NCBI GenBank assembly: GCA_045564455.1
Contig: JBJLHG010000002.1
Coordinates: 1 to 64,000, forward strand
Reading direction: 5' to 3'
DNA length: 64,000 bases
Source: CASICS01 sp045564455
Lineage (GTDB): Bacteria; Pseudomonadota; Gammaproteobacteria; Magnimaribacterales; AG-339-G14
Of this stretch, positions 8,982-18,658 are shown in pieces. Within the stretch, counting starts at the first letter, position 1. The number at the start of each line of letters is the position of its first letter. The position numbers and the translations under genes were made by a program. Below the pieces are notes generated by a model, which searched no databases, was not told the DNA's origin, and was given only the letters and a program-made list of their open reading frames with translations.

Positions 8982-9827
8982 TTATAATAAAGAATCTCTG
9001 TAAATCTTTGCTGACTTAATAATTTCATTAATTTTTTTTGCATCAGAGCTTTTAATAAAATTTTCTAAGTTATTTATCTCTTTTTTAAAACTCTCTAAAG
9101 CATCTAGAATATTCTCTTTATTTGCTAAGAATATATCCTCCCACATCTTAGGATCGCTTGAAGCTATTCGAGTGAAGTCTTTAAGACCCCCGCCGGATAA
9201 AAGATTAGCTGACCCAGGGTTTTTTTCAGAAACAGCCGAAATAAGACTAAAAGCTATTAGATGAGGTAAATGGCTAGTTAAAGCAAAAAACTTGTCATGC
9301 TCCTCTATAGAAAGCTCTATAGATGAACAGCCCACTTCACTCCATAATTCTGAACATATTTGAAAAGCACTTTCAGATGTATCTGCCAATTTTGTTAAAA
9401 CAGATATCTTGTTTTCAAATAAATCAGGAATAGAATTTTTAAACCCACTTTTTTCAGAGCCTGCTATTGGATGGGATAAAACAAAATTTGAAGTTCCTAG
9501 ATTTCTTTCATCTAAAGTTTTTTTAAAATCTTTTTTTACGCTTAGACAGTCTGTTACTAGCAAAGCTTTTGATAAAATTCCTGAATATTTTTCTAACTCT
9601 TTAGACAAAGATAAAACCGGAAGTGCAAACAATATAATAAAATCTTTATTTTTATCAATCTGATTTAAGGTTCCAAGAATTGCTTTTTGATTTTGAGCCT
9701 CTTCAATAGTGTTTTGGAGAATATCATCAGCAAATACGTCATAACCTTTTTTTGATAAAGCTTTCGCAATAGATCCTCCGATCAAACCCAGACCAATAAT
9801 TCCAATTTGGAAATTTTTATCCAACAT
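8982..9827 (-). CDS. tyrA: Prephenate (or cyclohexadienyl) dehydrogenase
   Basis: Oxidatively decarboxylates prephenate or arogenate on the way to tyrosine. The Rossmann motif GLGLIGG is at residues 12-18 and the family motif SHPIAGSEKSGF follows; a C-terminal helical dimerization domain completes the 281 residues. There is no fused chorismate mutase, as in Pseudomonas TyrA. I start at ATG 9827, which has GGA seven bases upstream; the in-frame TTG three bases further up is less likely. It overlaps hisC by 11 bases. Whether NAD or NADP is used, and prephenate or arogenate, cannot be read with certainty. Confidence 0.94.
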   Translation of the reverse strand: MLDKNFQIGIIGLGLIGGSIAKALSKKGYDVFADDILQNTIEEAQNQKAILGTLNQIDKNKDFIILFALPVLSLSKELEKYSGILSKALLVTDCLSVKKDFKKTLDERNLGTSNFVLSHPIAGSEKSGFKNSIPDLFENKISVLTKLADTSESAFQICSELWSEVGCSSIELSIEEHDKFFALTSHLPHLIAFSLISAVSEKNPGSANLLSGGGLKDFTRIASSDPKMWEDIFLANKENILDALESFKKEINNLENFIKSSDAKKINEIIKSAKIYRDSLL

Positions 9828-10929
9828 CAAGAAATCCTTTGTATTCTTCCAAAACTTCTAGAAAAATTTCTATTTCTTCTTCAAGGCCAATTGAAACTCT
9901 CAAAAATGTAGGCATTTCATATACTTTTAAAGAGCGCAAAATAATTCCTTTTTTTAAAAAGAAATCAAAGCTTAAATCAGAATCAATTTTTGAATCAAAG
10001 CTAATAAAATTTCCATATGATTCTATAAATTCAAACCCATAATTTTTAAAAGCTTCTTTAACTTTTTCAAGGCCTTTTTTATTTATCTCTACTGACTTAA
10101 AAATATGATCTTTATCATCGATAGCTTCTATTCCTGCGGCAAGTGCAAGGCTGTTGGCGTTAAAAGGTTGTCTGACTCTATTAAAATAATTTGAAATTTC
10201 TTCTGAACTCACTGAATATCCTAATCTCAATGCTGCCAGGCCGTGTGCTTTAGAGAAGCTTCTTGAAATAATTAAATTAGGAAAATCTTCTACTAACGCA
10301 TACGGAACTTTATATTTTTCATCTTCCAGATATTCAAAGTATGCTTGATCAACAAATACGGCAATATTGGAAGGCACCTCTTTTAAAAAACTTTTAATTT
10401 CTTCGGTTTGGATAACTGTTCCAGTAGGGTTATTAGGCGTAGCCAGAAAAATAATTTTAGTATTTTCATCAATTAAGTCTTTCATCAGAGAAAGATCATG
10501 TCCCCAATTTTTAGCTTTTGCTTTTCTAGCTTTAGCTCCAGCAGCTTGAATTGCTAAAGGATAAATAGCAAAGCCATGTTGAGAATAAATAGCATTATCT
10601 CCTTCTGTCAAAAAACACTTTGCCGCAAACTCAATTAGATCATTTGAACCATTGCCCACAGTAACCATTGAGGGTTTGATGTTGTTGACTGAGGAAACTT
10701 TTTCTTTAAATTTTGTTGCATTTCCGTCTGGATATCTATTTAAATCAGTAGGATTTGAAATTACTGCTAATGCTTTAGGACTAATTCCTAAGGGATTTTC
10801 ATTACTAGCAAGTTTTATTATCCTGTCTAAACCAAGTTCTTTTTGAGTTTGTTCTATAGGTCTTCCAGGTTCATATGGCTTCAAACCCATTATTCCTTTA
10901 TTTGCTCTATCTAACAGTGTATCGGTCAT
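9817..10929 (-). CDS. hisC: HisC-family aminotransferase (histidinol-phosphate/aromatic)
   Basis: A fold-type I PLP aminotransferase. The Schiff-base lysine is K227 (SRSFSKAHGLAALRLGY); NPTG at 167-170 and D194-x-Y (DQAYFEY) are also in place; 370 residues is normal. Its location between pheA and tyrA is that of the second hisC copy in Pseudomonas, whose product is thought to transaminate phenylpyruvate or prephenate. A role in Phe/Tyr synthesis, alone or beside histidine synthesis, is therefore inferred. A single-copy HisC serving both pathways would also fit a reduced genome. Confidence 0.9.
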   Translation of the reverse strand: MTDTLLDRANKGIMGLKPYEPGRPIEQTQKELGLDRIIKLASNENPLGISPKALAVISNPTDLNRYPDGNATKFKEKVSSVNNIKPSMVTVGNGSNDLIEFAAKCFLTEGDNAIYSQHGFAIYPLAIQAAGAKARKAKAKNWGHDLSLMKDLIDENTKIIFLATPNNPTGTVIQTEEIKSFLKEVPSNIAVFVDQAYFEYLEDEKYKVPYALVEDFPNLIISRSFSKAHGLAALRLGYSVSSEEISNYFNRVRQPFNANSLALAAGIEAIDDKDHIFKSVEINKKGLEKVKEAFKNYGFEFIESYGNFISFDSKIDSDLSFDFFLKKGIILRSLKVYEMPTFLRVSIGLEEEIEIFLEVLEEYKGFLDVG

Positions 10930-12018
10930 TTAGATAGATTTTGGATAAGAGCCCAACAACTTCAAACTTAAGGTTGCTGAAGATAATTTTGACATTAAAT
11001 TTTTAATCTTTGGATCTGTTCTATGACCTTCAAAATCTAAAAAGAAAGAATATTGCCATTTATCGAATTTATTTGGTCGAGATTGAATTTGAGTTAAGTT
11101 TATTTTGCCACTTTCAAAAATTTTTAAAACTTTCGACAAGGCTCCAGATTTATTTTCTATAGAGATTAAAATAGAGCTTTTATCTTCGCCGCTTCGCTTT
11201 GCATCTGCTTGACCCAAAATGATAAACCTTGTTGTATTGTTTTTTAGATCTTCAATACCACTTTTTAATATATTTAAATTATATTCTTGCGCATTAGAAG
11301 AATGCGCTATGGCAGCAGAATTTTTTATAGTTTTGCATTTCTGCAATGCAACTCCGCTGCTTTCGACAGCATTAATTTTTGCATCAGGTATATTTGAAGT
11401 CAGCCAATTTTTACATTGGGCAATAGCTTGTTCATGCCCATAAATGGTTGAAATTTTTTCTAATTTAATTTTTTTACCAATTAGAGAATGTTTAATTGGG
11501 AGTTCCAACTCTCCACAAATACTCAAATCATTTGACTGAAGAGAATCTAAAGTCTGGTTTACTGCACCTTCCGATGAATTTTCTACTGGCACAACTCCAA
11601 AAGAATTTTCTTGATCGATTGATTTAAAAATTCCATTTATGTCATTGCATGGAATTCGTTTTGCAGAGCTGCCAAAGTGATCTATTACAGCCAGCTCAGA
11701 ATATGTTCCTTTAGGGCCTAAATAAAAGATATTAATTTCTTTCTCCAAGGCAAAACATGCAGATATTATCTCTCTGTAAATAGCTTTAATATTTTCCGGT
11801 TTCAATTCGCTTTTATTCAAAGACAATAAATTTCTTATAATTTGAGTTTCTCTTTCTGGTTTGTAATAAGAACTATCTCCAATATTTTCTTTACTTTCTC
11901 CTGCCTTTATAACTAATTTAGCTCTTTTAGATAAAGCTCTTAAAATTGACTGATCAACTGCATCAATTTGCTCTCTAATTAAATTAAGTTGTTTGTTTGT
12001 GTTTTCTTTTTTAGCCAT
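10930..12018 (-). CDS. pheA: Bifunctional chorismate mutase/prephenate dehydratase
   Basis: Converts chorismate to prephenate and then to phenylpyruvate. An AroQ chorismate mutase domain occupies about residues 8-92 (LIREQIDAVDQSILRAL), the prephenate dehydratase domain about 95-270 with the catalytic TTRF at 262-265, and an ACT regulatory domain 282-360 with GALS (292-295) and QSRP (312-315), the usual phenylalanine-binding positions. Feedback inhibition by Phe is therefore expected. It overlaps serC by 8 bases and abuts hisC. Confidence 0.96.
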   Translation of the reverse strand: MAKKENTNKQLNLIREQIDAVDQSILRALSKRAKLVIKAGESKENIGDSSYYKPERETQIIRNLLSLNKSELKPENIKAIYREIISACFALEKEINIFYLGPKGTYSELAVIDHFGSSAKRIPCNDINGIFKSIDQENSFGVVPVENSSEGAVNQTLDSLQSNDLSICGELELPIKHSLIGKKIKLEKISTIYGHEQAIAQCKNWLTSNIPDAKINAVESSGVALQKCKTIKNSAAIAHSSNAQEYNLNILKSGIEDLKNNTTRFIILGQADAKRSGEDKSSILISIENKSGALSKVLKIFESGKINLTQIQSRPNKFDKWQYSFFLDFEGHRTDPKIKNLMSKLSSATLSLKLLGSYPKSI

Positions 12019-13093
12019 TCTTGTTAGAAAAATCTTTCATAAAATCTATTAGAGCATCTACTGCATCTTCACTTACTGCATTATAAATACTTGCTCTCAT
12101 GCCTCCTACAGATCTATGGCCGCCTAAGTTAAGCAAACCTGATGATTCAGATTCAGATAAAAATTTAGAATCCAAAGAGTCATTTTCAAGCAAAAAAGGA
12201 ACATTCATGATTGAACGAGAATTTTTATCTACATCATTCATATAAAATTCACTTTCATCTATAAACGAATACAATTTATTGGCTTTAGACTCATTGATAA
12301 GTTTTCGGTTCGATAAACCACCATTATTTTTTAACCATTTAAATACCATTCCAGATAAATACCAAGCAAAGGTCGGTGGTGTGTTGTACATGGAATCTGA
12401 ATCTGCATATGTTTTATAACTCATCATCGCAGGTAAATTAGGCATATCCTTGATTAGATCTTTTCTGATTATAATTATTGCTAATCCAGCAGGCCCAATG
12501 TTTTTTTGAGCGCCAGCATAGATTATTCCAAATTTTGAAACGTCTAAAGGCTCGGAAAGGATGCAGGAAGAACAATCGGCAACGATATTAGATTCAGGTA
12601 AGTTATCTAAATTTCTCAGACCAACTCCATCAATAGTTTCATTCATAACCATGTGAGTGAATGATGATCTTTCATCTATATCCCAAGATTCAGGGTTGGG
12701 ATATTTTTTATATGATGCTTCAGCTGACGATGCTGCTATCTTTACGTTTCCGTATTTTTTTGCTTCTTTAATAGCTTTTTTTGACCATTGTCCTACATCC
12801 AAATAACTGCAAACAGAATTTTGGTTCTCCAAAAGATTCATTGGAATCATAGAAAATTGTAAAGAAGCTCCGCCTTGAATGAATAAAACTTCATAGTCGT
12901 CATTAATTTCTAATAAATCTATAAAATCTTTTTTTGCAGTTTCAGCTATCTCGACAAATTCTTTACTTCTATGACTCATCTCCATGGTAGAAAGACCATG
13001 GCCTCTCCAATCTAAAAGCTCATCTTTGAGATTATCTAAAACTTCAAAAGGAAGTGCAGATGGACCAGCGCAAAAATTATATTTTCTAGACAT
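12011..13093 (-). CDS. serC: Phosphoserine aminotransferase
   Basis: Transaminates 3-phosphohydroxypyruvate in serine synthesis and a related step in pyridoxal phosphate synthesis. The PLP lysine is K197 (YAGAQKNIGPAG; E. coli K198). The N-terminus NFCAGPSALP, GGASLQF and the C-terminal RSVGGMRASIYNA are family hallmarks. The 360-residue length is standard. A GGAAGA ribosome-binding site precedes the ATG; only 2 bases separate it from gyrA, so it depends on the gyrA promoter. Confidence 0.97.
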   Translation of the reverse strand: MSRKYNFCAGPSALPFEVLDNLKDELLDWRGHGLSTMEMSHRSKEFVEIAETAKKDFIDLLEINDDYEVLFIQGGASLQFSMIPMNLLENQNSVCSYLDVGQWSKKAIKEAKKYGNVKIAASSAEASYKKYPNPESWDIDERSSFTHMVMNETIDGVGLRNLDNLPESNIVADCSSCILSEPLDVSKFGIIYAGAQKNIGPAGLAIIIIRKDLIKDMPNLPAMMSYKTYADSDSMYNTPPTFAWYLSGMVFKWLKNNGGLSNRKLINESKANKLYSFIDESEFYMNDVDKNSRSIMNVPFLLENDSLDSKFLSESESSGLLNLGGHRSVGGMRASIYNAVSEDAVDALIDFMKDFSNKNG

Positions 13094-13095
13094 AT

Positions 13096-15672
13096 TTATT
13101 CTTCCTTTGAATTATCGTTTTTTTTAGGCAATAGATTCTCATTTTCATCATCATTCTCCATGGTAAGAGCCATCCCATTCAATAATTCATTTGATTTAAG
13201 TTTTATAACCCTTACCCCTTGAGTATTCCTGCCGATAATACTAATTTCAGAAACCTTTGTCCTTACAAGAGTCCCTTTATTAGAAATCAATATAACCTGA
13301 TCATTTTCTGTTACCTCATTAGCGGCAATTAATTTTCCATTTCTCTCTGAAAGTTGCATTGCAATTACTCCTTTTGCACCTCTCTTAGTCTTTCTAAACT
13401 GATCAACTTTTGATCTTTTACCAAATCCATTCTCTGAAACAGTTAAAATTTGATTTTCATTATCAGGCATTATCAAAGATATCACTGACTGATCCTTTTC
13501 CAATGTAATTCCTTTTACTCCTCGAGTGTCTCTTCCAAGAGGCCTTGCATCTTTTTCATTAAAAAATACAGCTTTTCCAGAATCACTTACCAACATCAGA
13601 TCATTAGTTCCATTTGTTATTGAAGTACCTACTAGCTCATCATTAACATCCAATTTAATTGCTCTTTTTCCTGATTTTCTTGGTAGTTTGAAATCTACCA
13701 AAGGTGTTTTCTTAACTATTCCATTTTTTGTTGCCATGAACACATATCCGTCAGATTCAAATGTCTCAACATTTAATAAACTAGTGATTCTTTCAGATTC
13801 ATCTAATTGAATTAGATTAACTAGAGGCCTACCTTTGGCTATTCTAGAAGCTTGAGGAATTTCGTAAACTTTAAGCCAATAGACTTTTCCTAAATTTGAA
13901 AAACATAAAAGCGTTCTATGAGTGTTAGCAACTATTAATTGTTCAACGAAATCATCGTCTTTAACTGAAGCTGCAGCCTTTCCAACTCCTCCTCTTCTTT
14001 GAGAACGATAGTCTTCTAAAGGTTGCGTTTTTGCATAGCCCGCGTGAGATATAGTAACGACCATATCCTCTGGCTTAATTAGGTCTTCAGTGGAAAGATC
14101 CAGACGTTCTTCGATAGGAGTTCTTCTATCGTCCCCATACTCTTCTTTTACTTCTTCCAACTCTTCTTTTATGACGCGTTGAAGTTCAGAAGGATTCTCT
14201 AAAATATTTTGCAAATATTTTATTTCTTCTAAAATTGATTCATATTCACTAACTAAATTATCTTGTTCTAAACCAGTAAGTTTTTGCAATCTCAAATCTA
14301 GTATCGCCTGTGCTTGAATTTCAGAAAGCTTATAAGTATTTGCTGAAAGTCCATATTCACTAGGCAAGAAATCTGGCTTTGTAGTTATAGCTCCAGCTTT
14401 TTTGATTAGCTTAGAGACAACGCCTGCTTTCCACTTTTTTGAAAGCAGTTTCTCTTTTGCTGCAACTGGGTCTTTAGACTTTTTAATTAGGTCTATTATT
14501 TGATCAATATTTGACAGGGCTACAGTTAGCCCTTCTAAAACATGCCCTCTATCTTTAGCCTTTTTTAATTCAAATTCTGTTCTTCTGGAAACAACTGTTC
14601 TTCTGTGAGATAAAAATATCTCTAAAATTTCTTTTAAGTTTAAAAGCTTAGGAACTTTGTTAACCAGTGCTACGTTATTAACGCCAAAAGCGCTCTCTAA
14701 TGGTGTTAAAGCATATAAATTATTTAGAATTACTTCTGGGTTCTGGCCGCTTCTAATCTCAATAACTATTCGAACACCGTCCTTGTCAGATTCGTCTCTT
14801 ATCTCTGTCATGCCTTCGACTTTTTTATCTCTAGCTAATTGGGCTATTTTTTCTACTAATCTAGCTTTATTTTGCTGATAAGGGATTTCTGTTATAACAA
14901 TTTTTGATTTTTCTTTAGCATCAGTTTCAATATCTGCTTTTGCTCGAAGAACAACTCTTCCCCTGCCAGTTTTAGCTGCATCCAATAACCCTTGAGAACC
15001 ATTAATAGTTCCGCCTGTTGGAAAATCGGGTCCAGGGATAATTTTAATTAAATCTTCAATTTCAAGTTCTGGGTTATCAAGTAATGCTAATGAAGCATTT
15101 AGAGATTCTGTTAAATTATGTGGCAACATATTTGTCGCCATACCTACAGCAATTCCTGAAGAGCCATTAATGAGTAAATTAGGAATTTTCGTTGGCAAAA
15201 CATCAGGGATAAGTTCAGTGCCATCATAATTTTCTACATAATCTACGGTATTTTTATTTAGGTCTGCTAAAAGCTCTTGAGTGATCTTAGCCATTCTAAT
15301 TTCGGTATATCTCATGGCAGCAGCTGAATCTCCATCCATTGATCCAAAATTACCTTGACCATCCACAAGCGGATATCTAAGAGAGAAGTCTTGGGCCATT
15401 CTTACAATGGTTTCATAAACTGCAGAATCTCCATGAGGATGATATTTACCGATAACGTCTCCCACTATTCTTGCTGATTTTTTATGAGCTAAATTCCAAT
15501 TATTGTTAAGAACATTCATGGCAAATAAAGTTCTTCTGTGTACTGGTTTTAAACCATCTCTTGCATCCGGGAGAGCCCTACCAACTATCACGCTCATTGC
15601 GTAATCCATATATGAGCTTTTAAGCTCATCTTCAATATTTATTGGTATTATTTCTTTAGCTATATCGTCCAT
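13096..15672 (-). CDS. gyrA: DNA gyrase subunit A
   Basis: The strand-cutting subunit of gyrase. The catalytic tyrosine is Y122 (AAAMRYTEIRM). The quinolone-determining region reads HPHGDSAVYETIV with S83 and E87, a drug-sensitive serine and an acidic residue. The C-terminal beta-pinwheel has six repeats and a GyrA box QRRGGVG, differing from the canonical QRRGGKG at one position. The 858 residues end in an acidic, Asn-rich tail. It is the first gene of the supraoperon, with a clear promoter 68 bases upstream. Confidence 0.97.
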   Translation of the reverse strand: MDDIAKEIIPINIEDELKSSYMDYAMSVIVGRALPDARDGLKPVHRRTLFAMNVLNNNWNLAHKKSARIVGDVIGKYHPHGDSAVYETIVRMAQDFSLRYPLVDGQGNFGSMDGDSAAAMRYTEIRMAKITQELLADLNKNTVDYVENYDGTELIPDVLPTKIPNLLINGSSGIAVGMATNMLPHNLTESLNASLALLDNPELEIEDLIKIIPGPDFPTGGTINGSQGLLDAAKTGRGRVVLRAKADIETDAKEKSKIVITEIPYQQNKARLVEKIAQLARDKKVEGMTEIRDESDKDGVRIVIEIRSGQNPEVILNNLYALTPLESAFGVNNVALVNKVPKLLNLKEILEIFLSHRRTVVSRRTEFELKKAKDRGHVLEGLTVALSNIDQIIDLIKKSKDPVAAKEKLLSKKWKAGVVSKLIKKAGAITTKPDFLPSEYGLSANTYKLSEIQAQAILDLRLQKLTGLEQDNLVSEYESILEEIKYLQNILENPSELQRVIKEELEEVKEEYGDDRRTPIEERLDLSTEDLIKPEDMVVTISHAGYAKTQPLEDYRSQRRGGVGKAAASVKDDDFVEQLIVANTHRTLLCFSNLGKVYWLKVYEIPQASRIAKGRPLVNLIQLDESERITSLLNVETFESDGYVFMATKNGIVKKTPLVDFKLPRKSGKRAIKLDVNDELVGTSITNGTNDLMLVSDSGKAVFFNEKDARPLGRDTRGVKGITLEKDQSVISLIMPDNENQILTVSENGFGKRSKVDQFRKTKRGAKGVIAMQLSERNGKLIAANEVTENDQVILISNKGTLVRTKVSEISIIGRNTQGVRVIKLKSNELLNGMALTMENDDENENLLPKKNDNSKEE

Positions 15673-15739
15673 TTATAAGGGATTTTATGTATTTTATAAA
15701 AAATTTTAATAAGAAATTTATTCTCGTCAAAGAGATTAA

Positions 15740-15748
15740 ATTATAGCA
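15740..15748 (-). promoter_or_regulatory. Extended -10 promoter for the gyrA supraoperon
   Basis: The minus strand reads TGCTATAAT, a perfect TGn-TATAAT. The -35 region is poor. The predicted start gives a leader of about 60 bases. It lies in the 113-base gap between pntB and gyrA, the only gap of this size between 5 and 18 kb, so it probably drives gyrA through ihfB. Confidence 0.6.
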
Positions 15749-15785
15749 TCTCAAAGCTTTTTTAAGGCGGTTATTTTATTGAATT

Positions 15786-17192
15786 TTAAGACTTAAATTC
15801 AGAAACTAAGGTCGATATAGACTCCTTGGCATCACCGAATAACATCCTAGAATTTTCTTTTAAAAACAAAGGATTATCTATCCCAGCAAAACCTGAAGCC
15901 ATGGATCTTTTAAGAACAAAAACTGTTTTAGCCCTGTCAACTTCGATGACTGGCATACCGTATATTGGACTACCTTCATTTTCTCTTGCATCTGGATTAA
16001 CTACATCATTGGCACCAATAACAACGCAGACATCAACCGTTTCCATAATTGGATTTACATCTTCGGGTTCAACTAATAAATCATATGAGACATTTGCTTC
16101 GGCTAATAAAACATTCATATGACCGGGCATTCTTCCAGCAACTGGATGTATTGCATATTTAACATCACAACCGTTTTCTTCTAATAGTTCTCCTAATTCT
16201 CTCACTGAGTGTTGTGCTTGGGATACAGCCATTCCATAACCAGGAACAAAAACAACTGAATTTGCTGCCTCTAAAATCAAATAAGCATCTGCAACATTAA
16301 TTGGTTTAACTTCTCCTTGAATTTCTATCGATGTGCTTGAAGAAGAGGAGCTAGATGCGCCAAAACCTCCAAACAAAACATTAGACAATGATCTATTCAT
16401 TGCTTTACACATTATTTGAGTAAGAATAATTCCACTAGCACCAACTAATGAACCTGCAACAATTAGAACATTATTGTTTATCACAAAACCTGCTGAAGCT
16501 GCTGCAATACCTGAATAACTATTCAAAAGCGCAATAATTACAGGCATGTCTGCACCTCCAATTGGAACTGTCAAAAGAATGCCTAGAACTACAGCTATTC
16601 CTATTAGCGAAACTAAAAGCATCTCATTAGATAGCCCTAGAAGACCAGTATTAACAATTACTTCCACCCCTAAAGCTAATGCAAGAATTAAAATTATTGA
16701 AAGAACAATTCTCTGCCCAACAAACAGGAAAGGTTTTCCGTTCAAAATTTCTGATAACTTTCCAAAAGCTATAAGACTTCCAGAGAATGTAACGCCGCCA
16801 ATTAACACTGTTAATGAAACTGCAAATAAAGCTATAGAACCAAGAGCGCTAACGTTTAAAAATTCCGCCGAACCTACTAACAAACTAGCTATTCCACCAA
16901 AACCATTAAATAATGCAACCAACTCAGGCATAGTAGTCATCTTTACAAAAGAGGCTGCAGATGCTCCTACAATTGCCCCAGCAATTAATGCGATTGATAA
17001 TAACTGAAAAGATATTATTGTTTGGTCAAAAAGAGTTACTACAATTGCTAGTAACATCCCTGTTGAAGAAACTAAATTGCCTCTTTGAGCTCTTTCAGGA
17101 TTACCAAGCATCCTTAATCCAAATATGAATAAAATCGATGCAAAGATATACGCAAGGTTTACAAAAAAATCTGATTGGAAAAATAACATCAT
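15786..17192 (-). CDS. pntB: NAD(P) transhydrogenase subunit beta
   Basis: The membrane and NADP(H)-binding subunit of the proton-pumping transhydrogenase, which uses the proton gradient to make NADPH. About nine hydrophobic segments fill residues 8-275, then a short Ser-rich linker, then the NADP domain with VPGYGMAVSQAQHSV, VKYAIHPVAGRMPGHMNVLLAEA and VIGANDVVNP. The 468 residues are typical. ATG overlaps the pntAB stop by 4 bases. Confidence 0.97.
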   Translation of the reverse strand: MMLFFQSDFFVNLAYIFASILFIFGLRMLGNPERAQRGNLVSSTGMLLAIVVTLFDQTIISFQLLSIALIAGAIVGASAASFVKMTTMPELVALFNGFGGIASLLVGSAEFLNVSALGSIALFAVSLTVLIGGVTFSGSLIAFGKLSEILNGKPFLFVGQRIVLSIILILALALGVEVIVNTGLLGLSNEMLLVSLIGIAVVLGILLTVPIGGADMPVIIALLNSYSGIAAASAGFVINNNVLIVAGSLVGASGIILTQIMCKAMNRSLSNVLFGGFGASSSSSSSTSIEIQGEVKPINVADAYLILEAANSVVFVPGYGMAVSQAQHSVRELGELLEENGCDVKYAIHPVAGRMPGHMNVLLAEANVSYDLLVEPEDVNPIMETVDVCVVIGANDVVNPDARENEGSPIYGMPVIEVDRAKTVFVLKRSMASGFAGIDNPLFLKENSRMLFGDAKESISTLVSEFKS

Positions 17193-17470
17193 TTCTTTTT
17201 AAACATTCCTAACATTCTATTGGTAACTAAATAACCACCGACGACGTTGATGGTTGCAAAGAAAACAGCAGCTGTTCCTAAAATTGTAGTTAGGTAATGA
17301 CTCTCCGAGCCAGAGGATAATAAGGCTCCTACGATAGTAATTCCTGAAATTGCATTTGCCCCAGACATTAAAGGAGTATGCAAAGTGGATGGAACTTTAT
17401 TAATTAATTCAAAACCCAGAAAAACAGATAAGACCAAAACAAAAAGCAATAAAATAAATAAACTGTCCAT
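17189..17470 (-). CDS. pntAB: NAD(P) transhydrogenase alpha chain, membrane part (PntAB)
   Basis: A 93-residue protein with three to four hydrophobic helices (about 3-18, 38-58, 61-80), corresponding to the membrane end of E. coli PntA. The separate gene shows this is the three-subunit form known from Rhodospirillum rubrum rather than the two-subunit E. coli form. VPSTLHTPLMSGANAISGI is the characteristic motif. It overlaps both neighbours by one to four bases. Confidence 0.94.
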   Translation of the reverse strand: MDSLFILLLFVLVLSVFLGFELINKVPSTLHTPLMSGANAISGITIVGALLSSGSESHYLTTILGTAAVFFATINVVGGYLVTNRMLGMFKKK

Positions 17471-18597
17471 TAACTAAATTTCTCCTTAACTATGGGATTA
17501 ATAATTTCTTTTCCATGAGTAACAAGACATCCTGATAATATTTCATCATTGATGTCTATCTCAAAAATATTAGTTTCTTTATTCCAAAACTCTTCAATTA
17601 AATTATAGATATTTGCAGCATAAACTTGGCTTGCATGAATTGCTACTTCTCCTGGTAAATTTGTATTACCCACTATAGTAATTCCGTTTAAAACTTTATT
17701 TTGATCAGGCGCGGATCCCTCAACATTACCTCCTGTACCTACTGCCATATCAATTATCACACTTCCAGGAACCATATCTTCAATCATTTCTGAGGTAATA
17801 ATTTTTGGTGCAGGCCTTCCAAAAACTTGAGCTGTAGTAATAATTACATCTGAGCTTGAGCAAACCTTTTTCATTCCTGCTCTTTGCATTTCAATTTGTT
17901 TAGGAGTTAATTCTTTGGCGTACCCTTGATCTGTTTCTTCGGTCTCACCGATGTCTATTTTGACAAATCTTGCGCCTAAAGATTTTACCTGCTCTTCAAC
18001 GACTGGTCTTGTATCAAAAGCTTCCACTCTGGCTCCTAATCTTTTTGCAGTAGCAATTGCTTGAAGACCTGCTACACCAACTCCAACAACAAAAACTTTG
18101 GAAGGAGAAATAGTTCCTGCAGCGGTCATCATCATTGGAAATGATTTAGTAAGAAGATTTGACGCAATCAAAACAGCTGCATATCCGCCTAAATTTGCTT
18201 GAGAACTTAAAGCATCCATTTTTTGAGCCCTTGTTATTCTTGGAACTAATTCCATGCTGATAGAAGATAAATTTTTATCTTTAAGATTCCCTACTAACTC
18301 TGATTCATTAAAGGGGTCTAGAAAACTTATAACTAATGTTTTTTCTTTAATGTGGTCAAGATCACTTGCAGAAAGTTTGTTAACAGAACAAATTATATCG
18401 GCCTGAGATAGACCTTCTTCTCTGCCAACAATTTTTACACCCAATTCGGAAAAAATAGAATCTGTAAATCCAAAATGATTAGCAAAATCTTTTTCCGCTA
18501 GCACGTTACACCCTAAAGATTGGTATTTTTTTAAAACTTCTTGGGTAAGAGATACTCTATTTTCTGATTCGAGTTCTTTTGGAAAAAAAGCGTTCAT
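17470..18597 (-). CDS. pntAA: NAD(P) transhydrogenase alpha chain, NAD-binding part (PntAA)
   Basis: The soluble NAD(H)-binding subunit, related to alanine dehydrogenase. The 375 residues contain an N-terminal AlaDH/PNT domain (FPKELESENRVSLT) and a Rossmann fold with VGVGVAGLQAIATAKRLGA and AFDTRP. VIIDMAVGTGGNVEGSA is the conserved nucleotide-site loop. First gene of the pnt operon, divergent from ubiG across 61 bases. Confidence 0.95.
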   Translation of the reverse strand: MNAFFPKELESENRVSLTQEVLKKYQSLGCNVLAEKDFANHFGFTDSIFSELGVKIVGREEGLSQADIICSVNKLSASDLDHIKEKTLVISFLDPFNESELVGNLKDKNLSSISMELVPRITRAQKMDALSSQANLGGYAAVLIASNLLTKSFPMMMTAAGTISPSKVFVVGVGVAGLQAIATAKRLGARVEAFDTRPVVEEQVKSLGARFVKIDIGETEETDQGYAKELTPKQIEMQRAGMKKVCSSSDVIITTAQVFGRPAPKIITSEMIEDMVPGSVIIDMAVGTGGNVEGSAPDQNKVLNGITIVGNTNLPGEVAIHASQVYAANIYNLIEEFWNKETNIFEIDINDEILSGCLVTHGKEIINPIVKEKFS

Positions 18598-18643
18598 GTA
18601 ATAATAATTCCCTCTAATTAATAACGACAGAAAGTAAATCTAA

Positions 18644-18649
18644 CATAAT
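18644..18649 (+). promoter_or_regulatory. Possible -10 box for ubiG
   Basis: CATAAT ends nine bases before the ubiG ATG; no Shine-Dalgarno sequence is visible between them, so the transcript would have a leader of only about three bases. No convincing -35. Confidence 0.3.
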
Positions 18650-18658
18650 GAGTCAAAT

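Noticed and set aside
15780..15800. Near-palindrome GAATTTTAAGACTTAAATTC at the pntB end as terminator
   Set aside because: Pure AT stem, overlaps the pntB stop and has no following T-run on the minus strand.
16546..17007. Long open frame (153 codons) antisense to pntB
   Set aside because: Proline/isoleucine-rich shadow of a hydrophobic membrane gene; pntB on the other strand has full family motifs.
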